From: an uncultured Clostridia bacterium
GTDB lineage: Bacteria > Bacillota > Clostridia > Christensenellales > UBA3700
DNA: 64,000 nucleotides
Assembly: GCA_948471525.1 (NCBI GenBank)
Contig: CAOKSY010000004.1
Location: forward strand, 1-64,000
Reading direction: 5' to 3'
In this document: piece after piece, positions 42,379 to 50,084 of the stretch
Numbering within the stretch: position 1 is the first letter of the stretch
Layout of the letters: each line of letters opens with the position of its first letter
Translations under genes and position numbers: made by a program
Notes under the pieces: model-generated
The model's input: only the letters and a program-made list of their open reading frames with translations
The model's database searches: none
Told to the model about the DNA's origin: nothing

Positions 42379-43809
42379 TCAAATTTTTTTCATTGAAGTT
42401 TTTTGCCATCTTCTGGAGATATAGAAGACGACTGCGACGATTGCTCCGATCACCCAGCCTATAGGCCAGCTCCACCAAATGCTTTCGTATCCCATATTCA
42501 GACCTTTGACGAATATAGAGCTTAATCCCACTCTTATTATCAGATCGGTCATCGTACTGGTCGTAAAGCCTGCCATATCGCCTGCGCCTCTGATAAAACC
42601 GTCGAATATTATTTTTATACATACGATAATATAGAAGGGGGAGAGGATGTAGAGGAATTTTGCGCCTATGTCTATTATCTCTTTGTTGTTGTCGCGGGTA
42701 AATGCGGCGACAAGTTGTTTTGCAAATATCAGATAGGCGGCGGTGCAGATCAGCGCGATTGCCGTTATCGAGACAATGCCGCCTTTCAATCCTTTCTTTG
42801 CGCGGTCGAGTCTTTGCGCCCCTATATTTTGAGAGGTAAAAGTCGCCATTGCATTGGATATAGTGAGGAATACGGATATGATGATATAATTGATTTTAAA
42901 TGCCGACCCGTATGCCGCGACTAAGTTTGCGTTGCCGAATGAATTGACCAGTCCCTGTACGAAGAGTTGTCCTATGGATACGGTCGAGTTTTGAAGTATG
43001 CCGGGGATAGACATTATCATTATGCTGCGCCAAGTCGATATTGAGAAGACGTTGTTTTCCAAGGCTTTTCGATTATTTGTTTTCGCGCTTTCGACGTCGC
43101 TTATGCTTTCCTCGCTTACGCTGTTTTCTTTGGGAAGTTTAGCTATATTGATCAAAAGTGCGGCGAGGGATATCATACTCGCTATGCCTTGAGCTATAAA
43201 AGTTCCCCAAGCTAGTCCGCGCACTCCCATATCGCAGTATTTGACGAAAATATAGTCGATCGCCACGTTGAACAGCGTGGAAAAGACGAGCAGGAATAGA
43301 GGAGTCTTTGAATTGCCGAGCGCTTGGAATATACTGCTCACCACGTTATATACAAAGAGAAATATCAATCCGTATATATAGATATTGAGATAATCTACGC
43401 TTTGCGCAAAGACGTCCTCGCCCAGATCTTGGGAATTCATAAGCGACAAAAGAGGTTTGCTTGTCAAGATACCGATCAACGTAAATATTGACGCAAAGAC
43501 GAGTATGTTTATTATTGCAGTCTTGGCGGCGGTCTTTGTACGGGAAAAGTTTTTAGATCCGAACAATCTGGATATTACGACGCTTCCGCCCACTCCGAAG
43601 CCGTTGCCCACCGCGATAAATACGACTGTGACCGGATATGCGGCGTTGACTGCGGCGAGAGCGCCGCCTCCGTCTAAAATAAAATTACCCGCTATAAGCG
43701 AGTCTGCGATATTATAGAATTGTTGGAATAGTACGGAAATTATCATCGGCACGGCGAAAGCATAGAGTACTTTCATCGGATTGCCGGTCGACATATCTTT
43801 TGTTGCCAT
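42379..43809 (-). CDS. MATE family efflux transporter
   Basis: A 476-residue protein with about 12 membrane helices that exports organic cations or drugs in exchange for Na+ or H+. The N-terminal TGNPMKVLYAFAVPMIISVLFQQFYNIADSLIAG is typical of the Bacillota NorM/DinF-like group, and the second half repeats the pattern. Start 43809 is chosen for AGGAGG seven bases upstream. An in-frame extension to an ATG about 93 bases further up also has AAGGAG before it, but that ATG lies at the promoter -10. The cytoplasmic loop near residue 230 is rich in Ser and Glu. Confidence 0.9.
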   Translation of the reverse strand: MATKDMSTGNPMKVLYAFAVPMIISVLFQQFYNIADSLIAGNFILDGGGALAAVNAAYPVTVVFIAVGNGFGVGGSVVISRLFGSKNFSRTKTAAKTAIINILVFASIFTLIGILTSKPLLSLMNSQDLGEDVFAQSVDYLNIYIYGLIFLFVYNVVSSIFQALGNSKTPLFLLVFSTLFNVAIDYIFVKYCDMGVRGLAWGTFIAQGIASMISLAALLINIAKLPKENSVSEESISDVESAKTNNRKALENNVFSISTWRSIMIMSIPGILQNSTVSIGQLFVQGLVNSFGNANLVAAYGSAFKINYIIISVFLTISNAMATFTSQNIGAQRLDRAKKGLKGGIVSITAIALICTAAYLIFAKQLVAAFTRDNNKEIIDIGAKFLYILSPFYIIVCIKIIFDGFIRGAGDMAGFTTSTMTDLIIRVGLSSIFVKGLNMGYESIWWSWPIGWVIGAIVAVVFYISRRWQKTSMKKI

Positions 43810-43905
43810 ATTGCGCCTCCTCTTATATGTTACGGGACGAATTAAAGGGCATTTTCTTTGTCTCAGAGGTATTCGGTTCAAATATAAATCCTTTTTACCC
43901 ATAAC

Positions 43906-43934
43906 GTTATACTCCTTTGAATTGAGTATTGCAA
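43906..43934 (-). promoter_or_regulatory. Promoter of the MATE gene
   Basis: Minus strand: TTGCAA (complement of 43929-43934), 17-bp spacer, TATAAC (complement of 43906-43911). The leader to the 43809 start is about 90 nt. Confidence 0.65.
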
Positions 43935-43977
43935 GCATTAATGAATAAAAAAAATATATTTTTTAACAAATTCGGTA

Positions 43978-44006
43978 TTGTATATTAAAAAATAATATGG
44001 TATAAT
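43978..44006 (+). promoter_or_regulatory. Sigma-A promoter of the glg operon
   Basis: TTGTAT (43978-43983), 17-bp spacer ending TGG (extended -10), TATAAT (44001-44006), 33 bases before the start codon; divergent from the MATE promoter. Confidence 0.8.
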
Positions 44007-44039
44007 TTGGATAAGTATGAAAAAGGAGAAAATTAGGAG

Positions 44040-45938
44040 TTGGATAAAAAAATCCCTATATACTTATTTCACGAGGGAACAAATTACGAAGCATATAAAT
44101 TTATGTCGCCGCAGAGATGCGTAAGAGACGGTTCGGACGGTTGGCTGTTTAGAGTTTGGGCGCCGAATGCTAAATCCGTCAGCGTCGTAGGCGATTTCAA
44201 CGATTGGGACAGAGACTGCCATCCCATGAGCAAGATCAGCGACGGCATATGGGAAGCGTTTGTCGCGGGACTCAAGATATACGATATATACAAGTTCAGC
44301 ATAGAGACTCCGGAGGGTAAGCTCAGGCTTAAGGCGGATCCTTATGCAAGACACAGCGAGACTTCTCCCGCCAACGCGTCAAAACTCTATCAGTCGCAGT
44401 TCAAATGGACGGACAAGAGCTGGCTCGCCGAGAGGGAGAATTACGATCCATATCATTCTCCCATCAATATCTACGAACTTCACTTAGGAAGTTGGAAGAG
44501 ATACGAGGACGGCAACATACTCAATTACCGCGATCTTGCGGACGAACTCGTCTCGTATGTAAAGCAGATGGGATATACCCACATAGAGATATTGCCGATC
44601 TGCGAATATCCTTACGAGGGTAGTTGGGGATATCAGGTGAGCGGAATGTTTGCGCCCACTTCCAGATACGGCGCTCCCGACGACTTTAAATATTTCGTGA
44701 ACAAATGTCATAAAAACAAGATCGGCGTCATACTCGACTGGGTATGCGCGCATTTCCCCAAAGACGCGTTCGGACTGTACGAATTCGACGGCAGGCCTTG
44801 CTATGAATATTCCGATCCGCTCAAGCAGGAGCACAAGGAATGGGGTACCCGCGTATTCGATTACGGCAGAAGCGAGGTGCAATCTTTCCTTATCTCGTCC
44901 GCCGATTTTTGGGTCAACGAATATCACGTAGACGGCATAAGAGTGGACGCGGTAGCATCTATGCTTTATTTGGATTACGGCAGACGCGACGGCGAGTGGA
45001 GACCCAATGCTTTCGGCGGCAATTACAATCTCGAGGCGATAGATTTTCTTAAAAAACTCAACGCGCATATGCTTGGCAAATATAAGGGATTGCTTATGAT
45101 AGCCGAAGAATCCACCGCGTTCCCCAACGTCACCAAGCCCACGTATGACAACGGGCTCGGATTTAATTTTAAATGGAATATGGGCTGGATGAACGATATG
45201 CTTTCTTACGTATCGCTCGATCCCTTCTTCAGAAAAGACAATCACAACAAAGTTACCTTCTCCATTACTTACGCTTACAGCGAAAACTATATACTTCCGC
45301 TTTCGCACGACGAAGTAGTGCACGGCAAGTGCTCGCTTCTCAACAGAATGCCCGGCGCGTATATGGATAAGTTCAACGGGCTTAAGGCTTTTTTGGGCTT
45401 TACTATGGCGCATCCCGGAAAGAAGTTGATGTTTATGGGCGGAGAATTCGGACAGTTTATAGAATGGGATTATAAAAAACAGCTCGACTGGTTTTTGCTC
45501 GATTACGATTCTCACAATAATCTGCATAAGTTTGTCAAAGATCTCAACGCATATTATCTCGAAAACAAAGAGATGTATTACTTGGATACGACTTACGACG
45601 GATTTAAGTGGATATGCGTGGACGACAATACGCAAAATATCGTGTCGTTTATGCGCAGCGACGGGGAGGGGAATTATACGATCGCGGTCGTCAATTTCTC
45701 GCCGATAACACGAGAGGGCTACTGCATGGGCGTGCCCGAGAAGAGAGTGTACAGAGTTGCGCTCAACAGCGACGATAAAAAATACGGCGGCGAAAGCGAT
45801 AAGATCAATTTTACCGCGCAGAAGGGCGAGATGCACGGACAGCCCTATCATATAGAGATGACTATCCCGGGCAACAGCGTGATGTTTATCGCACCTGCGA
45901 GAAAAGGTAAAAAGCAAAAGAACGACGAAGTCAAATAG
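44040..45938 (+). CDS. glgB: 1,4-alpha-glucan branching enzyme
   Basis: A 632-residue GH13 enzyme that makes alpha-1,6 branches in glycogen. The N-terminal CBM48 module contains FRVWAPNAKSVSVVGDFNDW. The catalytic barrel has nucleophile D303 in GIRVDAVASM, acid/base E356 in LMIAEEST and the third Asp in PLSHDEVVHGK. The C-terminal beta domain ends near 615, followed by a Lys-rich tail. It starts at TTG, with AAGGAG 11 bases upstream; no ATG with a better site is near. First gene of glgBCDA. Confidence 0.95.
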   Translation: MDKKIPIYLFHEGTNYEAYKFMSPQRCVRDGSDGWLFRVWAPNAKSVSVVGDFNDWDRDCHPMSKISDGIWEAFVAGLKIYDIYKFSIETPEGKLRLKADPYARHSETSPANASKLYQSQFKWTDKSWLAERENYDPYHSPINIYELHLGSWKRYEDGNILNYRDLADELVSYVKQMGYTHIEILPICEYPYEGSWGYQVSGMFAPTSRYGAPDDFKYFVNKCHKNKIGVILDWVCAHFPKDAFGLYEFDGRPCYEYSDPLKQEHKEWGTRVFDYGRSEVQSFLISSADFWVNEYHVDGIRVDAVASMLYLDYGRRDGEWRPNAFGGNYNLEAIDFLKKLNAHMLGKYKGLLMIAEESTAFPNVTKPTYDNGLGFNFKWNMGWMNDMLSYVSLDPFFRKDNHNKVTFSITYAYSENYILPLSHDEVVHGKCSLLNRMPGAYMDKFNGLKAFLGFTMAHPGKKLMFMGGEFGQFIEWDYKKQLDWFLLDYDSHNNLHKFVKDLNAYYLENKEMYYLDTTYDGFKWICVDDNTQNIVSFMRSDGEGNYTIAVVNFSPITREGYCMGVPEKRVYRVALNSDDKKYGGESDKINFTAQKGEMHGQPYHIEMTIPGNSVMFIAPARKGKKQKNDEVK

Positions 45939-46012
45939 CGACGTTATACATAAATACGTTATCGACGATATATATTTTATAGAATGATTTATATCTGTAT
46001 ATAGGAGGGAAA

Positions 46013-47206
46013 ATGTATACAAACAAAAAAGAGTGCGTGGCAATGTTGCTAGCCGGCGGTCAGGGTACGAGACTTTATTCTCTTACGAGAGATATTGCCA
46101 AGCCTGCCGTATCGTTCGGCGGAAAGTATAGAATAATAGATTTTCCGCTGTCCAACTGCATCAATTCCAATATAGACACGATCGGAGTGCTCACTCAGTA
46201 TAAGCCTTTCGATCTCAATCAGTACATAGGCAACGGACAGCCGTGGGATCTGGACAGACTTAACGGAGGCGTATTCGTATTGCCGCCTTATATGAAAGGC
46301 GAGACTTCGGATTGGTACAAGGGTACTGCAAACGCGATTTATCAGAATATAGAATTCGTGGACAAGTTTTCGCCCGAGTACGTGCTCGTGCTTTCCGGCG
46401 ACCACATTTATAAGATGGACTATTCCCAGATGCTCGCATATCATAAAGAAAAGAATGCGGATTGTACGATAGCCGTCATAAAGGTGTCTATGGAAGAGGC
46501 GTCGAGATTCGGTATAATGAACACCAACGAAGACAATTCCGTGTACGAATTTGAAGAGAAACCCAAAAAGCCCAAGAGCACAAACGCTTCTATGGGTATA
46601 TATATCTTCAATTGGGCGAAGTTGAGAAAGTACCTCATCGACGACGAAAACGATAAGACTTCAAGCAACGATTTCGGCAAAAATATTATCCCAAATATGC
46701 TCAAAGACGGACAGAAGCTTTTTGCGTACAATTTCTCGGGATATTGGAAAGACGTGGGCACGATATCCTCTCTTTGGGAGGCAAATATGGACGTGCTCAA
46801 CGAAAACAGCGGTATAAATCTCGACGACAGCAGTTGGAAGATATATGCGAGAAACACTGCCGAACCGCCTCATTTCGTAGGTCAGGACGCTGTGATCAGA
46901 AACTCGCTCATCACCGAAGGTTGCAAGATAAACGGCAAGGTGAGCAACAGCGTGCTTTCCACGGGAGTGGAGATATGCGAGGGCGCGATAGTAGAAGACT
47001 GCAACATAATGCCCGGCGCAAAGATATGCAAGGGCGCGGTTGTCAGATACGCGATAATCGGCAATAACGCGGTAGTAGGCAAAAACGCAGTCGTCGGCGA
47101 CAGGCAGGACGGTATGGTCGACGGACAGTGGCAGATCACCGTTGTCGGTCCCAACGCGCAGGTAAAGCCGGACAGCGTAGTTCCTGTCAAAGCAATGGTC
47201 GATTGA
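46013..47206 (+). CDS. glgC: Glucose-1-phosphate adenylyltransferase, catalytic subunit
   Basis: A 397-residue enzyme making ADP-glucose for glycogen synthesis. The nucleotide motif is LLAGGQGTRLYSLT; GKYRIIDFPLSNC and VLVLSGDHIYKMDY are the substrate and metal segments, and FEEKPKKPKS contains the glucose-1-phosphate Lys. The C-terminal part is a left-handed beta-helix (hexapeptide repeats such as GAIVEDCNIMPGAKICKGAVV). Start ATG with AGGAGGG. It lies 74 bases after glgB and 13 before glgD, with which it should form a mixed tetramer. Confidence 0.95.
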   Translation: MYTNKKECVAMLLAGGQGTRLYSLTRDIAKPAVSFGGKYRIIDFPLSNCINSNIDTIGVLTQYKPFDLNQYIGNGQPWDLDRLNGGVFVLPPYMKGETSDWYKGTANAIYQNIEFVDKFSPEYVLVLSGDHIYKMDYSQMLAYHKEKNADCTIAVIKVSMEEASRFGIMNTNEDNSVYEFEEKPKKPKSTNASMGIYIFNWAKLRKYLIDDENDKTSSNDFGKNIIPNMLKDGQKLFAYNFSGYWKDVGTISSLWEANMDVLNENSGINLDDSSWKIYARNTAEPPHFVGQDAVIRNSLITEGCKINGKVSNSVLSTGVEICEGAIVEDCNIMPGAKICKGAVVRYAIIGNNAVVGKNAVVGDRQDGMVDGQWQITVVGPNAQVKPDSVVPVKAMVD

Positions 47207-47219
47207 GGAGGGAAGAGAA

Positions 47220-48332
47220 ATGAATAATGCTATGAGTATAATTTTTGCGAGCGACAACGAGTCCAAACTCAACGAGCTTACGCTTCACCGTACTACGGCG
47301 TCTCTTCCGTTCTGCGGCAGGTACAGATGTATAGATTTCGCGCTGTCGAATCTCGTCAACAGTTCCGTCACCACGATCGGCATAATCACGAGAAGCAACT
47401 ATTCGTCGTTGATGGATCATATCCGAATGGGCAGAGACTGGGATCTCAACAGAAAGAATAGCGGCATTGCGGTATTTCCGCCGTATGCATCCAATACTTC
47501 CACGAATATTTTCAAGGGCAAAATCGAGGCTCTTTACGGAATATTGGATTATATAGAAAATTCCGACGACGAATACGTAATCGTCACCAACAGCAATATA
47601 ATAGCAAGCATAGATTTCGACGACGTATACGAGTCGCATTTGGCAAACGGAGCTGACGTGACTATGCTCACATATACCGCTAGACCTACGACTTCCAAGA
47701 GAGTGCTTGTCGAGAAGGACCTAACGGGCAGGGTAAACGGCATGAAGATTACCAAATCCGCAAGCGATCAGCCTGCGGAGATTGGGTTGTATTGTTATCT
47801 ATTCAAGAGAACTCAGCTTATAAAACTTATTTCAGACAGTTACGAGAGAGGCAAAATCGACCTCGAGAAAGATATATTGCAAGCCAATTTGGACACGCTT
47901 AAAGTATATGCGTACAAGGTAAAGGGACACGCGGCTTTGGTTGACGACGTCAAGTCTTATTACCGTGAGAGTATGGAGATACTCGACAACGAGATAAGAG
48001 ACAGCCTTTTCTACAGCGTTGGCAAAGTGTTTACCAAAGTTAAAGACAGCGTGCCTACAAGATACTGCGAAGGCGCCAAAGTCGTAAATTCGCTCATCGC
48101 AGACGGATGCAAGATAAACGGCAAAGTGGAAAATTCCATACTTTTCCGCGGCGTCATAGTCGAAGAGGGCGCAGTAATACGCAACAGTATCGTAATGGAG
48201 GGCGGCAGAATAATGAAAGGCTCCAAACTCAATTACGCTATTACCGATAAAGACGTAACCGTCACCGAAGATAAGTCTTTGAGCGGTTCGGACAACTATC
48301 CCGTCGTTGTAGTCAAAAACAAGACGGTTTGA
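47220..48332 (+). CDS. glgD: GlgD, regulatory paralogue of GlgC
   Basis: A 370-residue GlgC-like protein found in Bacillota. The N-terminal signature GGxGxRL of GlgC is missing (it reads ASDNESKLNELTLHR), as is the catalytic pattern around the glucose-1-phosphate site, so it is expected to be non-catalytic and to tune GlgC. The beta-helix C-terminal repeats are present (GAVIRNSIVMEGGRIMKGSKL). The ATG is preceded by GGAGGGAAGAG. It sits between glgC and glgA. Confidence 0.93.
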   Translation: MNNAMSIIFASDNESKLNELTLHRTTASLPFCGRYRCIDFALSNLVNSSVTTIGIITRSNYSSLMDHIRMGRDWDLNRKNSGIAVFPPYASNTSTNIFKGKIEALYGILDYIENSDDEYVIVTNSNIIASIDFDDVYESHLANGADVTMLTYTARPTTSKRVLVEKDLTGRVNGMKITKSASDQPAEIGLYCYLFKRTQLIKLISDSYERGKIDLEKDILQANLDTLKVYAYKVKGHAALVDDVKSYYRESMEILDNEIRDSLFYSVGKVFTKVKDSVPTRYCEGAKVVNSLIADGCKINGKVENSILFRGVIVEEGAVIRNSIVMEGGRIMKGSKLNYAITDKDVTVTEDKSLSGSDNYPVVVVKNKTV

Positions 48333-48385
48333 TCGAATAAAACAAGACATTACTTTTTCGGTAAATGCAAAAGGAGGATTTGACC

Positions 48386-49891
48386 ATGCCGACGCAAAGC
48401 AAGAGTAAAGCGGTTTCCGCTACCAAGAAAACAGCAAAGAAAACAACAGAAAAGACTGACTTCGACAAGAAGATTCTTTTTGCGACTTCAGAGGCCGTGC
48501 CGTTTATAAAGACGGGCGGATTGGCAGACGTCGCGGGGGCGCTGCCAAAAGCGTTGGTCGACAGAGGCGTCGACTGCAGAGTGATATTGCCTCTCTATAT
48601 GGATATACCTCAAAATCTCCGCGAGAATATGGAGTTTGTGGGCAACATCTATATCAATCTCTCTTGGAGATATCAGTATTGCGGATTGTTCAAGACGGTT
48701 TACGAGGGCGTGACTTATTATTTCGTAGACAACGAATATTATTTCAAGCGTAGCGGTCTGTACGGCTATTTCGACGACGGAGAGAGATTTGCGTTTTTCG
48801 CAAAGGCGGTATTGGAATGTATACGTCTTATGGATGATTTTACGCCCGATATTATACATTCCAACGACTGGCAAAGCGCGCTTGTGCCCGTATTTTTGGA
48901 CGTATTCTTCCGCGGCGACGATAGATATAAAAACATAAAGACCGTATATACCATCCACAATATAGAGTTTCAAGGCAGATACAGCGGATATATGTCCGGC
49001 GACGTGCTGGGACTTCCCGATTGGGCGAGAGAATTCGTCGACTATGCGGGCGACGTCAACTATATGAAAGGCGGCATAGAGAGAGCCAACAAAGTAACCA
49101 CTGTTTCGCAGACTTACGCTTACGAGATACTCAACGCGTATTTCGGTTACGGAATGAACGATATTCTCGTAAACAGGCAGTACAAACTTTCGGGTATCAT
49201 AAACGGTATAGACGTTGCTGCCAACGATCCAAAGACGGATAAGCGCGCATACGTCAATTACGATCTGTCGACTTTCTCCGATAAAGTCAAAAACAAACTC
49301 GCATTTCAGGATGCGCTCGGATTGCCTGTGGACGCAAATATCCCTATGATCGGAATGGTGGGCAGACTTACTCATCAAAAGGGATTGGATCTGCTTGCTC
49401 CGATAATAACGAGGATACTCGATATGGGAGTTCAGCTCGTAATACTCGGCACGGGCGATTATAAATACGAGGAAATGCTGAGGAACGTGCAGAGCAGATA
49501 TCCCAACAATCTTCGCGCGCTCATCACTTTCTCCTCGGATCTTGCCAGCAAGATATACTGTTCGAGCGATATGTTCCTTATGCCGTCCAAATTCGAGCCG
49601 TGCGGCTTGAGTCAGATGATTGCTATGAGATACGGAAGCCTTCCGATAGTAAGGGAGACCGGAGGTCTTAAGGATACGGTCATACCTTACGACTACACCA
49701 AGGGCGTGGGTACCGGATTTACCTTCTATTCCTACAACGCTTACGATCTTCTCAACGCGGTAGAACGCGCGGTAGGAATGTACAGAGATTATAAGGAAGA
49801 CTTCGCCAAGATCGTAAATAACGCTATGACGCAGGATTTCAGTTGGGAAAATATATCCTTGAGATATATTGATCTATACAAACAGTTGTAA
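48386..49891 (+). CDS. glgA: Glycogen synthase (ADP-glucose type) with basic N-terminal tail
   Basis: A 501-residue GT5 enzyme that extends alpha-1,4-glucan from ADP-glucose. The ADP-glucose site KTGGLADVAGALPKAL is near residue 45, and the C-terminal GT-B half has EPCGLSQMIAMRYG. ATG 48386 is used because AAAGGAGG lies just upstream. Unlike typical GlgA, which begins almost at the first beta-strand, it carries about 30 extra residues rich in Lys, Thr, Ser and Ala (SKAVSATKKTAKKTTEK). Last gene of glgBCDA. Confidence 0.95.
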   Translation: MPTQSKSKAVSATKKTAKKTTEKTDFDKKILFATSEAVPFIKTGGLADVAGALPKALVDRGVDCRVILPLYMDIPQNLRENMEFVGNIYINLSWRYQYCGLFKTVYEGVTYYFVDNEYYFKRSGLYGYFDDGERFAFFAKAVLECIRLMDDFTPDIIHSNDWQSALVPVFLDVFFRGDDRYKNIKTVYTIHNIEFQGRYSGYMSGDVLGLPDWAREFVDYAGDVNYMKGGIERANKVTTVSQTYAYEILNAYFGYGMNDILVNRQYKLSGIINGIDVAANDPKTDKRAYVNYDLSTFSDKVKNKLAFQDALGLPVDANIPMIGMVGRLTHQKGLDLLAPIITRILDMGVQLVILGTGDYKYEEMLRNVQSRYPNNLRALITFSSDLASKIYCSSDMFLMPSKFEPCGLSQMIAMRYGSLPIVRETGGLKDTVIPYDYTKGVGTGFTFYSYNAYDLLNAVERAVGMYRDYKEDFAKIVNNAMTQDFSWENISLRYIDLYKQL

Positions 49892-49990
49892 ATATTATAC
49901 AAAACGGCTGAAAATTTTATAAAATATTGATATATTATAAAAAAATCAGCGTATAGCTAATAATTTGTAGCAAAAAATAAAAGTTTATGC

Positions 49991-49996
49991 TATAAT
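49991..49996 (+). promoter_or_regulatory. Extended -10 promoter of glgP
   Basis: TATAAT with TGC directly upstream; the -35 is poor. It gives a leader of about 80 nt before glgP, so phosphorylase can be expressed apart from the synthesis operon. Confidence 0.6.
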
Positions 49997-50008
49997 TTTA
50001 AAGTACAC

Positions 50009-50042
50009 AATTTGCCTGACGGCTTTCCCGATCGGGCAAATT
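50009..50042 (+). promoter_or_regulatory. Leader hairpin of glgP
   Basis: AATTTGCC (50009-50016) pairs with GGCAAATT (50035-50042). An internal CCCGATCGGG (50027-50036) competes for the same bases. No T-tract follows, so it is not a terminator. It may affect stability or start access. Confidence 0.5.
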
Positions 50043-50084
50043 TCGTACAAAGTTAATATAAAGGTTATTACTTTGGAGAGAAAA

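Noticed and set aside
44484..46043. A 519-codon open frame antisense to glgB
   Set aside because: Same reason: glgB is complete with all catalytic residues, and the antisense protein has no recognisable pattern or start signal.
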